Source: JBMNTQ01 sp050945815 (lineage in GTDB: Bacteria > Bacillota > Clostridia > Christensenellales > JBMNTQ01). Taken from it: a stretch of 13,795 nt of DNA. The stretch's first letter is position 1. Each line of letters starts with the position of its first letter. The stretch lies in contig JBMNTQ010000033.1 in the NCBI GenBank assembly GCA_050945815.1, positions 1-13,795 of the forward strand, in the 5' to 3' direction. A program made the position numbers and the translations under genes. The notes under the pieces were generated by a model. It ran no database searches. It was not told where the DNA came from and worked only from the letters and a program-made list of their open reading frames with translations. Below are positions 1 to 7,118 of this stretch, one piece after another.

Positions 1-771
1 AACATTGTGTACCACCACATCCCCTTTTGTCCCGGCGGCAGCAATCATAATTGTACCCGCCTCGATCTGATCCGGGATGATGGCATAGCTGCAGCCCCGA
101 AGCTTCTCGACGCCCCGGATGCGAATCACATCCGTGCCGGCGCCCTTGACAGAAGCACCCATACAATTTAGGAAGTTGGCAACATCCACAACATGCGGTT
201 CTTTAGCAGCGTTGACAATCACCGTCTGCCCCCGGGCGCGTACGGCCGCCAGCATGATGTTGATGGTCGCGCCTACGCTGGCCATGTCGAGGTATATTTC
301 TGCGCCAACTAGGGCGTCGCAGCGGGCCTTGAGCATACCGCCCTCCACCCACACTTCCGCGCCCAACGCCTGAAAGCCTTTGATGTGCTGGTCGATAGGC
401 CGCAAGCCGATCTCACAGCCGCCGGGCAAAACCACCTCGCCCTGCCCAAAACGCCCCAGCAAACTGCCTAAAAGATAGTAGGAAGCGCGCATTTTACCCA
501 CCAGGCGATCCGTTGCCTGGTAGGTCTTTATCCCGGAAGCATCCAGCTTCATAGTTCCATCCTCTGAGAATTCCGCCTTCGCTCCCAGCTTTTGCATAAT
601 CTCCCGCAACAAAAGTACGTCTTTTATGTTGGGCAAGTTTTCTATCACACAAGGTTCATCACATAAAACAACGGCAGGAATGACCCCAACGGCCGCATTT
701 TTTGCGCCGCTTATCGATATCTCCCCCACCAGGCGCTTTCCGCCCCGGATGATAATCCTTTCTTCCTTCAT
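1..771 (-). CDS. murA: UDP-N-acetylglucosamine 1-carboxyvinyltransferase MurA, first copy (3' end outside the window)
   Basis: MurA transfers enolpyruvate from PEP to UDP-GlcNAc, the first committed step of peptidoglycan synthesis in the cytoplasm. The gene reads leftward from the ATG at 771-769; 257 codons are visible and the frame is still open at base 1, so roughly the C-terminal 40 percent of a usual 420-residue protein is missing. The N terminus carries the substrate-binding stretch ISGAKNAA (Lys24, Asn25). MRASYYLLGSLLGRFGQG at residues 94-111 and LPGGCEIGLRPIDQHI at 115-130 are typical of the family. Cys119 is the PEP-loop cysteine that fosfomycin alkylates, so the enzyme should be fosfomycin-sensitive at this residue. 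One deviation is AAVGVIPA where most members have AALPI. The start is supported by the ribosome binding site GAAAGGATT about 10 bases upstream. It is probably co-transcribed with the small ORF at 969-817. A second paralogue starts at 13511. Confidence 0.95.
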   Translation of the reverse strand, partial: MKEERIIIRGGKRLVGEISISGAKNAAVGVIPAVVLCDEPCVIENLPNIKDVLLLREIMQKLGAKAEFSEDGTMKLDASGIKTYQATDRLVGKMRASYYLLGSLLGRFGQGEVVLPGGCEIGLRPIDQHIKGFQALGAEVWVEGGMLKARCDALVGAEIYLDMASVGATINIMLAAVRARGQTVIVNAAKEPHVVDVANFLNCMGASVKGAGTDVIRIRGVEKLRGCSYAIIPDQIEAGTIMIAAAGTKGDVVVHNV

Positions 772-816
772 CGAAAAAACAATCCTTTCTGCCCGTATAC
801 GGCAGTATCCACTGAT

Positions 817-969
817 TCAGCCGAAAAAGCAGATAACCATTTGGATTATACCACAGAATAAGAAAAAGTAAATGAAAAGTCGCTGTATTTCATGGTGAGA
901 GTGGCGCGCCCGTTCGCAATCACCCTTGGCACAAACGGAATAAGCCGCCCATGTTACAGTCTTTGCCAA
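817..969 (-). CDS. Small Cys/His-rich membrane peptide upstream of murA (candidate, 50 aa)
   Basis: I do not recognise a named family. The frame opens after a TAA at 999-997 and runs to TGA at 819-817. The likely start is TTG at 969-967, six bases after a good ribosome binding site (CAGGAG, 981-976), and a minus-strand promoter lies just upstream (996-1023), giving a leader of about 20 bases. The predicted peptide has a hydrophilic N-terminal half (residues 1-30). It holds Cys13, Cys18, His23, His25 and His26 in the arrangement C-x4-C-x4-H-x-H-H, which could bind a metal. Residues 31-50 are almost entirely hydrophobic (LFIYFFLFCGIIQMVICFFG) and should form one membrane helix ending at the C terminus. 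The murA start codon is 45 bases downstream with no terminator between, so an operon is likely. Function is unknown; a membrane-anchored zinc peptide is inference only. A chance ORF of this length is possible, but the start signals and the head-plus-helix design argue against it. Confidence 0.55.
   Translation of the reverse strand: MAKTVTWAAYSVCAKGDCERARHSHHEIQRLFIYFFLFCGIIQMVICFFG
845..872 (-). promoter_or_regulatory. Possible internal promoter for murA
   Basis: On the minus strand, TTTACT (872-867), a 16-base spacer and a perfect TATAAT (850-845) preceded by TGG form an extended -10 promoter. Transcription would start near 838, about 67 bases ahead of the murA ATG. The element lies inside the small ORF at 969-817, so it would give murA its own supply of transcript. 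If the ORF is not real, this is the main murA promoter. Confidence 0.4.
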
Positions 970-995
970 CAGCAGCTCCTGAAATATATAGCAGG

Positions 996-1023
996 TTTAT
1001 ATGCAGCACGCTTTTGGCGGCAA
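996..1023 (-). promoter_or_regulatory. Promoter for the small ORF and probably murA
   Basis: On the minus strand, TTGCCG (1023-1018), a 16-base spacer and TATAAA (1001-996) match a housekeeping sigma promoter. The start point would fall near 989, about 20 bases before the TTG start of the small ORF, which leaves room only for its ribosome binding site. The call is based on hexamer match and spacing alone. Confidence 0.5.
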
Positions 1024-1048
1024 GTTAGAAATTCCTCTGCTTTTCACC

Positions 1049-1076
1049 TTGGCAATCCTTTTGTTTTGATTATAGT
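1049..1076 (+). promoter_or_regulatory. Promoter candidate P1 for remB-gyrBA
   Basis: TTGGCA (1049-1054), a 16-base spacer and TATAGT (1071-1076) each match the consensus in five of six positions. Transcription would start near 1083 and give a leader of about 178 bases before remB. It is divergent from the minus-strand promoter at 996-1023. Confidence 0.45.
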
Positions 1077-1178
1077 ACAGGCTTTATTTTTTTTCAAACT
1101 TAACGACCAGTTCCCGAAAAAACATGCATTTTTTTCCTATATAAGCAAAGTTCGCTTTTAAAATAATGAAAAATGTAT

Positions 1179-1184
1179 TATAAT
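1179..1184 (+). promoter_or_regulatory. -10 hexamer of a second remB promoter candidate P2
   Basis: A perfect TATAAT stands about 77 bases ahead of the remB ATG. No recognisable -35 hexamer lies at the right distance (TTTTAA at 17 bases), so this is a weak call in AT-rich sequence. Confidence 0.3.
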
Positions 1185-1260
1185 AAAGAAGGAATCAGCG
1201 AATATCGCATTTTGCTCGTCCCTATTTATCAGGGCAATTTTTTTGTAAAGGAGAGCTTCT

Positions 1261-1509
1261 ATGTTGCACATTGGCGGTGATGTTATGATCCCTCTAAGAG
1301 AAGTAGTCGCCGTATTCAATCAGGCCTGCATGCAATCGCCGGAGAACCAAGCTTTTCTTAAAACCATTGCTCCGGACCGTCTGGTTTCCTTGGAGGGCAC
1401 ATGTAAAGCCATTGTGCTGACCCAAAAAGGGGGGGCGCTGTTTGCGTACCGCTCTCCTATTTCCTGTGCGACCCTTCTGAAAAGAAGTCGTCGCTTCCCT
1501 TTCCAATGA
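1261..1509 (+). CDS. remB: DUF370 protein, RemB (YaaB)-type regulator
   Basis: This 82-residue protein belongs to the DUF370 family, in which RemA and RemB act as small DNA-binding regulators of biofilm matrix genes in Bacillus. Family features are the N-terminal HIGGDVMIPLREVVAVF block (residues 3-19), the central KAIVLT strand (49-54) and the C-terminal SPISCATLLKR motif (65-75). Length matches RemB rather than larger proteins. In Bacillus subtilis remB lies between recF and gyrB; here it also directly precedes gyrB, which supports the assignment by position. The ATG is preceded by AAAGGAGAG at 1247-1255 with five bases between. The upstream neighbour is not recF but the divergent murA unit. 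A strong hairpin separates it from gyrB. Which genes it controls in this organism cannot be told from the window. Confidence 0.85.
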   Translation: MLHIGGDVMIPLREVVAVFNQACMQSPENQAFLKTIAPDRLVSLEGTCKAIVLTQKGGALFAYRSPISCATLLKRSRRFPFQ

Positions 1510-1520
1510 ATGACTAACTC

Positions 1521-1561
1521 GGGCTGCCATCCTTTGTCCGAGGGGCAAAGGATGGCAGCCC
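1521..1561 (+). terminator. Perfect 16-bp hairpin between remB and gyrB (partial terminator or mRNA processing element)
   Basis: GGGCTGCCATCCTTTG (1521-1536) and its exact complement (1546-1561) enclose a nine-base loop. Only a broken T run (CATGTTTTG) follows, so it is not a classic intrinsic terminator. The gyrB ribosome binding site GAGGAG begins about eight bases after the stem. It could attenuate transcription into gyrB, set the mRNA 5' end after cleavage, or protect the upstream remB message. Confidence 0.55.
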
Positions 1562-1580
1562 CATGTTTTGAGGAGACCTT

Positions 1581-3518
1581 ATGAATTACAACGAAACCTT
1601 CACAAATACCAAAGAAAATCACTACGACGCTTCTCATATCCAGGTTCTGGAGGGCATGGAAGCGGTGCGTCGCCGTCCGGGCATGTATATCGGCTCTACC
1701 GATATCAAAGGGCTGCATCATCTCATTACAGAGATCGTAGACAATTCCATCGACGAGGCTATGGCCGGCTTCTGCGACCACATTGAAGTTGAGCTGCGTC
1801 CCGATTGTTCGGTTTCCGTTCAAGACAACGGACGCGGTATCCCGGTGGATCTCCACGAAAAACTGGGCAAGCCGGCGTTGGAGGTGGCCATGACCATGCT
1901 GCACGCCGGTGGCAAATTCGGCGGTGACGGCTACAAAGTTTCCGGCGGGCTGCATGGTGTGGGCCTGTCTGTGGTAAACGCGCTGTCTGAATGGTTGATT
2001 GCGGAAGTATGCCGCGACGGTAAGCTCTACCGCCAGGAATTTTCCCGGGGCAAAGCCACCAGCGGTCTTATTCCCATGGGCGAATGCAAGCAGACCGGTA
2101 CCATGATCACGTTTATGCCAGACTCGGAGGTTTTTGAAACGCTGGACTTCCATTTCGACACCCTGAAAAACCGTATGCGAGAGTTGGCCTTCCTAAACCG
2201 AGGATTGCGCATCACGGTAGCCGACTTGCGCACCGATACACCCAAGGAAAAATGTTATCACTACGAAGGCGGTATCGTCTCTTTCGTAAAATATCTTAAC
2301 CAAACCAAAGAGCCTCTCTTCGACGAGCCCATTTATTTTTCCTCCATGAAAGAGGATTCCTTTGTGGAAATTGCCATGCAGTGCAATGAGAGTTATAACG
2401 AGAATATCTTTTCGTTTGCCAACAATATCTCCACCTACGAAGGCGGGAGCCACTTGCTTGGTTTTAAAAACGCCCTGACTCGCGTTATCAACGACTACGC
2501 CCGTCGGTACAATTTCCTGAAAGCGGCTGACCCCAACCTCTCCGGCGAGGATATCCGTGAAGGGCTGACCGCCATCATCAGCGTACGGCTGACCGAGCCG
2601 CAGTTCGAAGGGCAAACCAAGACCAAGCTTGGAAACAGCGAAATTCGGACGCTGGTAGAAAACGCTGTCAGCGAAGGGCTGCATGCGTTCATGGAAGAAA
2701 ACCCAGCTGTCAGCCGGATTATCATCAACAAATGCTTAACTGCCCAGCGCGCCCGGGAAGCGGCAAAAAGAGCCCGGGAACTGACCCGCAGAAAATCTGC
2801 GCTGGAATCTACCTCGCTGCCTGGAAAGCTGTCAGATTGCAGCGAAAAAGATCCGGCAAAATGTGAAATCTACATTGTTGAGGGCGATTCGGCTGGCGGC
2901 AGCGCGAAACAGGGGCGGGACAGGACGTTCCAGGCCATCCTGCCGCTGCGGGGCAAAATCCTCAACGTGGAAAAGACCCGGTTGGATAAGGTCTTGGCTA
3001 ATGCGGAAATCCGCGCCATGACCACAGCCTTCGGTGCGGGCCTAGGCAAAGACTTCGATACCTCGCGCCTGCGTTACCACCGCATTATTTGTATGACCGA
3101 TGCAGATGTAGACGGCAGCCACATCAGAACCCTGTTGCTGACATTCTTCTACCGCTATATGCGGCCGTTGATTGAGGAGGGGCACGTCTACATTGCCCAG
3201 CCGCCCCTGTATAAAATCACAAAAAACAAGCTTGAACGCTACGCTTATTCCGACGAGGAAATGAACCGTATTCTGGATGAAGTGGGCCGCGAAGACCCCA
3301 AGCCTGTCCTCCAGCGCTATAAGGGCCTCGGCGAAATGAACGCATCGCAGCTCTGGGAAACCACCATGGACCCCGAAAAGAGGACGCTTATGCAGGTTTC
3401 CTTGGAGGATGCCATCGCAACCGACGAGATATTTACCATCCTCATGGGCGATCAGGTGGAACCGCGGCGGGAATTTATCCAAGAAAATTCCAAACTGGTA
3501 GCGAATTTGGACATCTAA
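1581..3518 (+). CDS. gyrB: DNA gyrase subunit B
   Basis: GyrB is the ATPase subunit of the A2B2 topoisomerase that introduces negative supercoils. The 645-residue length is normal for Gram-positive GyrB, without the insert of the Gram-negative proteins. The GHKL ATPase domain is at the N terminus: EIVDNSIDEA (51-60, metal/ATP ligands Glu51 and Asn55), QDNGRGIPVD (81-90) and the ATP lid GGLHGVG (122-128). The transducer domain follows. The TOPRIM domain carries EGDSAGGSAKQGRDR (434-448, catalytic Glu434) and TDADVDGSHI (506-515, Mg-binding Asp residues). The C terminus has the gyrase-type QRYKGLGEMNA (578-588). The ATG follows TTGAGGAGACCTT. It is downstream of remB and 77 bases ahead of the gyrA start, in the same direction, so the three genes probably share transcripts. 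Confidence 0.98.
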   Translation: MNYNETFTNTKENHYDASHIQVLEGMEAVRRRPGMYIGSTDIKGLHHLITEIVDNSIDEAMAGFCDHIEVELRPDCSVSVQDNGRGIPVDLHEKLGKPALEVAMTMLHAGGKFGGDGYKVSGGLHGVGLSVVNALSEWLIAEVCRDGKLYRQEFSRGKATSGLIPMGECKQTGTMITFMPDSEVFETLDFHFDTLKNRMRELAFLNRGLRITVADLRTDTPKEKCYHYEGGIVSFVKYLNQTKEPLFDEPIYFSSMKEDSFVEIAMQCNESYNENIFSFANNISTYEGGSHLLGFKNALTRVINDYARRYNFLKAADPNLSGEDIREGLTAIISVRLTEPQFEGQTKTKLGNSEIRTLVENAVSEGLHAFMEENPAVSRIIINKCLTAQRAREAAKRARELTRRKSALESTSLPGKLSDCSEKDPAKCEIYIVEGDSAGGSAKQGRDRTFQAILPLRGKILNVEKTRLDKVLANAEIRAMTTAFGAGLGKDFDTSRLRYHRIICMTDADVDGSHIRTLLLTFFYRYMRPLIEEGHVYIAQPPLYKITKNKLERYAYSDEEMNRILDEVGREDPKPVLQRYKGLGEMNASQLWETTMDPEKRTLMQVSLEDAIATDEIFTILMGDQVEPRREFIQENSKLVANLDI

Positions 3519-3583
3519 CACGGCTGTTGCCCGCGAACACTTTTTCTCACCCGGCCGCATAGGTGCGCCGCAAAGAACGTATT

Positions 3584-3590
3584 GAGGTGA
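3584..3590 (+). promoter_or_regulatory. Ribosome binding site that fixes the gyrA start at TTG 3596
   Basis: GAGGTGA is seven bases complementary to the 3' end of 16S rRNA and ends five bases before TTG 3596. The GTG at 3563 in the same frame has no comparable site, and the GTG at 3587 lies inside the binding site itself. Confidence 0.6.
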
Positions 3591-3595
3591 ATAGT

Positions 3596-6046
3596 TTGGA
3601 AGAAAATTTTAACATAGGTAAGAACATCCTGCCCATTAATATTGAAACGGAAGTTAAAAAATCGTTTATTTCTTATGCCATGGCAGTTATCATCAACCGG
3701 GCGCTGCCGGATGTGCGCGATGGCCTCAAGCCGGTGCACCGCCGTATTCTTTACGCCATGCACGAGCTTGGCCTAGCGCCGGAAAAGCCTTTCCGTAAGT
3801 GTGCCCGTATCGTAGGCGATGTTTTAGGCAAATACCATCCTCACGGCGATACAGCAGTGTATGACGCCTTGGTTCGCCTCGCGCAGGACTTTTCTATGCG
3901 CTATCCTCTAGTGCAGGGGCAAGGCAACTTTGGGTCTGTAGACGGCGATTCCGCCGCTGCCATGCGGTATACAGAAGCGAAGATGAGTAAAATCGCCTTG
4001 GAGCTCTTGTCCGATATCGACAAGGAAACGGTGGATTTCTATCCCAATTTCGATGAAACCCTGATGCAACCCTCGGTGCTGCCAGTGAAATACCCAAACC
4101 TCCTGGTGAATGGCTCCGGCGGCATTGCCGTAGGCATGGCCACCAACATCCCGCCCCATAACCTGAACGAAACCATCAATGCCACCATCGCCCTCATCGA
4201 TAACCCGGAGATTGAGATTGAGCAGCTGATTGATATTCTGCCCGGTCCGGATTTTCCCACCGGCGGCACCATCATGGGCGTAAGCGGCATTCGTGATGCC
4301 TACATGACCGGTCATGGACGGGTGATTGTTCGGGCGAAATGCGAAATCGAACAGACCAGCGCCACCCATAGCCGCATCATCATCACAGAAATCCCCTACC
4401 AGGTTAACAAGGCGCGGCTGGTGGAGAAGATCGCTGATTTGGTCAAGGATAAGCGCGTAGAGGGCATTTCCGACCTGCGGGACGAATCCGATAAAGACGG
4501 TATGCGCATTGTCATTGAGCTCAAGCGCGATGTGAATGCTAATGTTGTGCTCAACACCCTCTACAAGCACACCCAATTGCAAGATACCTTCGGCGTCAAT
4601 ATGCTGGCTTTGGTAGATAACGAGCCGAAAGTTTTAAACCTCAAGCAAGTTCTCTACTATTACATCCAGCACTGCAAAGAAGTGATTTTACGCCGTACTC
4701 GTTATGAGTTGAACCGCGCGGAAGCTCGGGCCCATATCTTAGAAGGGCTGATTATCGCGCTGGACAACATTGACGAGGTGGTGGCGCTGATTAAGGTTTC
4801 CTCTAGCGCCCATGAAGCCCGCATCGCATTGATGCAGCGCTTCTCTCTCTCCGAGAAACAGGCTCAGGCCATCTTGGATATGCGGTTGCAGCGCCTAACC
4901 GGCCTAGAGCGCGAAAAAATTCAGGAGGAATATGCTCGCTTGATGGAAACCATCGCCAATTTGAAGAGTATTTTGGCCAGCGAGCAGATGGTTCTGGATA
5001 TTATTAAGGGCGAACTTATCGTTGTTCGCGACAAATTCGGCGATGAACGGCGGACAGACATTCAACCCATGGCCGACGAAATAGACCTGGATGATTTGAT
5101 CCAGGAGGAGGATATGGTCGTCACCATGACACACTTCGGCTATATCAAACGGCTGCCCACCGATACCTACCGCAGCCAGCGGCGGGGCGGCAAAGGCATT
5201 ACGGCGCTGTCTACCCGGGAGGAAGACTTTGTCGAAACCATTATAAATTCCTCCACCCATCAGTATATTCTATTTTTCACAAACTATGGACGGATCTACC
5301 ACATTAAATGCTATACCATCCCCATGGCAGGCCGGCAGGCAAAAGGCACGCCCATTGTCAACCTCTTGCCTCTGCAAAGCGGCGAGCAGGTAACAGCTGC
5401 CTTCCCTGCAGATACCACAGAAGGCTATTTGACCATGGTAACCCGGCTGGGCATAGTCAAGCGTACATCCTTGTCCCAGTTCCGCAACATCCGTAAAAGC
5501 GGCTTGATTGCCATCACCATCAGAGAAGGCGATGAACTGATGGGTGTTCGCCTTACCAGCGGCAACGACCATATCATACTGGGTACGCTGCGCGGCAAGA
5601 GCATCCGTTTCAGCGAGAAAGATGTGCGGCCTATGGGGCGGAACGCTTCTGGCGTCAAGGCCATCGATCTGGAAGGGGATGACGTTGTCGTAGGTATGGA
5701 TACGGTGATTGCGGGCGGCTATGTGCTTAGCATCACAGAGCATGGCATGGGCAAGCGCACCAACGAGAGTGAGTATCGGGTACAGACTCGGGGAGGCAAG
5801 GGCGTAAAAATTATGAACCTCAATGAAAAAACAGGCTCCCTTGTCGGCCTGCAAGTCGTTACCGAAGAGGACGACCTCATGCTGATCAGTGCTGACGGTA
5901 CGGTCATCCGCATGGAGGTAGGCGAAATATCCCTGCTGTCACGGGATACCCAAGGCGTGATGCTGATGCGCATCGACGATGATATGCGGGTGGTGTGCGC
6001 CGAAAAAGTCAGCCGCGACGAAGGGGACAGTATCTGCGAGGACTAA
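3596..6046 (+). CDS. gyrA: DNA gyrase subunit A
   Basis: GyrA is the DNA-cutting subunit of gyrase. I start it at TTG 3596 (816 residues) because of the ribosome binding site at 3584-3590; a longer version from GTG 3563 would add 11 residues. The winged-helix domain has ALPDVRDGLKPVHRRILYAM (residues 36-55), HPHGDTAVYDALVR (81-94) and the catalytic AAAMRYTEA with Tyr125, which forms the covalent bond to DNA. The tower and coiled-coil parts follow. The C-terminal beta-pinwheel carries the GyrA box QRRGGKG (528-534), which separates GyrA from ParC. At the position of E. coli Ser83 the protein has Thr86, with Asp90 at the next quinolone contact. Thr occurs naturally here in several genera, so resistance should not be read from it. 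A terminator follows 16 bases after the stop. Confidence 0.97.
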   Translation: MEENFNIGKNILPINIETEVKKSFISYAMAVIINRALPDVRDGLKPVHRRILYAMHELGLAPEKPFRKCARIVGDVLGKYHPHGDTAVYDALVRLAQDFSMRYPLVQGQGNFGSVDGDSAAAMRYTEAKMSKIALELLSDIDKETVDFYPNFDETLMQPSVLPVKYPNLLVNGSGGIAVGMATNIPPHNLNETINATIALIDNPEIEIEQLIDILPGPDFPTGGTIMGVSGIRDAYMTGHGRVIVRAKCEIEQTSATHSRIIITEIPYQVNKARLVEKIADLVKDKRVEGISDLRDESDKDGMRIVIELKRDVNANVVLNTLYKHTQLQDTFGVNMLALVDNEPKVLNLKQVLYYYIQHCKEVILRRTRYELNRAEARAHILEGLIIALDNIDEVVALIKVSSSAHEARIALMQRFSLSEKQAQAILDMRLQRLTGLEREKIQEEYARLMETIANLKSILASEQMVLDIIKGELIVVRDKFGDERRTDIQPMADEIDLDDLIQEEDMVVTMTHFGYIKRLPTDTYRSQRRGGKGITALSTREEDFVETIINSSTHQYILFFTNYGRIYHIKCYTIPMAGRQAKGTPIVNLLPLQSGEQVTAAFPADTTEGYLTMVTRLGIVKRTSLSQFRNIRKSGLIAITIREGDELMGVRLTSGNDHIILGTLRGKSIRFSEKDVRPMGRNASGVKAIDLEGDDVVVGMDTVIAGGYVLSITEHGMGKRTNESEYRVQTRGGKGVKIMNLNEKTGSLVGLQVVTEEDDLMLISADGTVIRMEVGEISLLSRDTQGVMLMRIDDDMRVVCAEKVSRDEGDSICED

Positions 6047-6062
6047 ACTCAAAACATCAGGA

Positions 6063-6100
6063 CAGCGCGGGCAAACTGTACCGCGCTGCCCTTTTCTTTT
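6063..6100 (+). terminator. Intrinsic terminator after gyrA
   Basis: CAGCGCGG (6063-6070) pairs with CCGCGCTG (6081-6088) around a ten-base loop, followed by CCCTTTTCTTTT. It should end the remB-gyrB-gyrA message and separate it from the dehydrogenase gene. Confidence 0.8.
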
Positions 6101-6139
6101 ACAAACTATGACCCTACTAATTCAGGAGGTATTGCAACT

Positions 6140-7114
6140 ATGAAGCTGGTTATATTGGACGGATACACTGCCAATCCCGGTGATTTAAGCTGGGAGCCGC
6201 TGCGAGAATTTGGTTCTCTGGAAGTTTACGACAAAACACCGGACGAACTGATCCTTCAAAGAAGCGAAGGAGCGGGTGTTCTTTTAACCAACAAAACCCC
6301 TCTGCGTCGAAAGACCCTCGAAGCTCTGCCGGATTGCCGCTATATCGGTGAGCTGGCGACAGGCTATGACAACCTGGACCTGGAGGCCGCCGCCCGTTTG
6401 GGCATTACGGTTACCAATATCCCGGCCTACAGCACGGATTCCGTTGCGCAGACGGTGTTTGCTCTGCTGTTCGAGCTGGCTACAGGCGCCGGGCTGCATT
6501 CTTGCGCCGTACGCGAGGGGCAATGGTCCGCTGCCCAGCATTTTTCCTTCTGGCTACACCCCCTGACAGAACTGGCCGGCAAAACCTTCGGGCTTGTAGG
6601 GTTCGGCAACATCGGCCGGAAGGTTGCCCAGATTGCGGAAGCATTTGGTATGGACTGTCTGGTTTATTCCCGCAGCCGCAGGGATCTTTCGGGGTTTGGG
6701 CGCACGACCTACGCCGACAGCATCGATCAGGTTTTTTCCCAGGCCGATGTGGTGTCTCTGCATTGTCCGATGAACGACGAAACTGCCCTGTTGGCCAATC
6801 AAGTACGCCTTTCCCTGATGAAGCCTTCGGCCTTCTTCCTAAACACGGCCCGAGGCGGCCTGGTTGTGGAGCAGGATCTGGCCGACGCCTTAAACAGCGG
6901 TACCATCGCAGGGGCGGGGCTGGATGTTTTATCTGCGGAGCCGCCAAATCGCTCCAACCCTCTTTTAACCGCAAAAAACTGCGTCATCACGCCGCATATT
7001 GCCTGGGCCACCCAAGAAGCGCGGGGCCGTCTGGTACAGCAGGCGATCCAAAACGTACGCAGCTTCCTGAAGGGAACGCCCATCAACGTCATTTCACCGC
7101 CGAGCGGGAGGTAG
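6140..7114 (+). CDS. D-2-hydroxyacid dehydrogenase (glycerate dehydrogenase-like)
   Basis: This NAD(P)-dependent oxidoreductase of the D-isomer-specific 2-hydroxyacid family interconverts a 2-keto acid and a D-2-hydroxy acid. The 324-residue length is typical. The N-terminal catalytic half includes IGELATGYDNLDLEAA (69-84). The Rossmann domain has the dinucleotide motif GLVGFGNIG (151-159), and the catalytic residues are Arg238 (NTARGG), Glu267 (SAEPP) and His286 (TPHIAWAT). HIAWAT is common in HprA-type glycerate or hydroxypyruvate reductases, so that is my best guess of substrate. The sequence cannot exclude a broader 2-keto acid substrate. The ATG follows CAGGAGGTATTGCAACT. Its stop codon overlaps the rsmG ribosome binding site, so the two genes are translationally linked. 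Its place between gyrA and rsmG is unusual. Confidence 0.88.
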   Translation: MKLVILDGYTANPGDLSWEPLREFGSLEVYDKTPDELILQRSEGAGVLLTNKTPLRRKTLEALPDCRYIGELATGYDNLDLEAAARLGITVTNIPAYSTDSVAQTVFALLFELATGAGLHSCAVREGQWSAAQHFSFWLHPLTELAGKTFGLVGFGNIGRKVAQIAEAFGMDCLVYSRSRRDLSGFGRTTYADSIDQVFSQADVVSLHCPMNDETALLANQVRLSLMKPSAFFLNTARGGLVVEQDLADALNSGTIAGAGLDVLSAEPPNRSNPLLTAKNCVITPHIAWATQEARGRLVQQAIQNVRSFLKGTPINVISPPSGR

Positions 7115-7118
7115 CCAA

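Larger units (their letters stand above)
970..1260. other. Divergent intergenic region between the small ORF/murA and remB
   Basis: This AT-rich stretch holds a minus-strand promoter (996-1023) and plus-strand promoter candidates (1049-1076 and the hexamer at 1179-1184). No gene was found. There is no cluster of DnaA boxes, so nothing here marks a replication origin. A short hairpin CCCT/AGGG (1220-1223 with 1231-1234) followed by seven T (1238-1244) sits just ahead of the remB ribosome binding site; its stem is too weak to call a terminator. Confidence 0.5.

Noticed and set aside
807..816. Single DnaA-box-like sequence GTATCCACT
   Set aside because: Two mismatches to TTATCCACA and no neighbouring boxes, so it does not support an origin.
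882..992. Apparent structured RNA: nested pairings such as CATGG/CCATG, GTGGC/GCCGC and TATTTCA/TGAAATA
   Set aside because: The stems are short and imperfect, no known RNA family motif is present, and the interval is better explained as the small ORF at 969-817 with its promoter.
892..1161. Plus-strand open frame of 89 codons in the intergenic region
   Set aside because: It has no ribosome binding site, overlaps the better supported small ORF on the other strand, and runs through promoter sequences.
1220..1244. Terminator or attenuator before remB (CCCT/AGGG then seven T)
   Set aside because: A four-base stem is too weak to terminate transcription.
1320..2153. Long open frame of 277 codons on the minus strand, opposite remB and gyrB
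   Set aside because: It is a mirror of strong coding sequence in gyrB and remB, has no ribosome binding site and no family resemblance.
3563..3595. Upstream GTG start for gyrA
   Set aside because: There is no ribosome binding site before it, while GAGGTGA stands at the right distance before TTG 3596. It remains possible.
3851..3865. Thr in place of Ser at the E. coli GyrA Ser83 position as a quinolone-resistance change
   Set aside because: Threonine is the natural residue here in several genera, so no resistance claim is justified.
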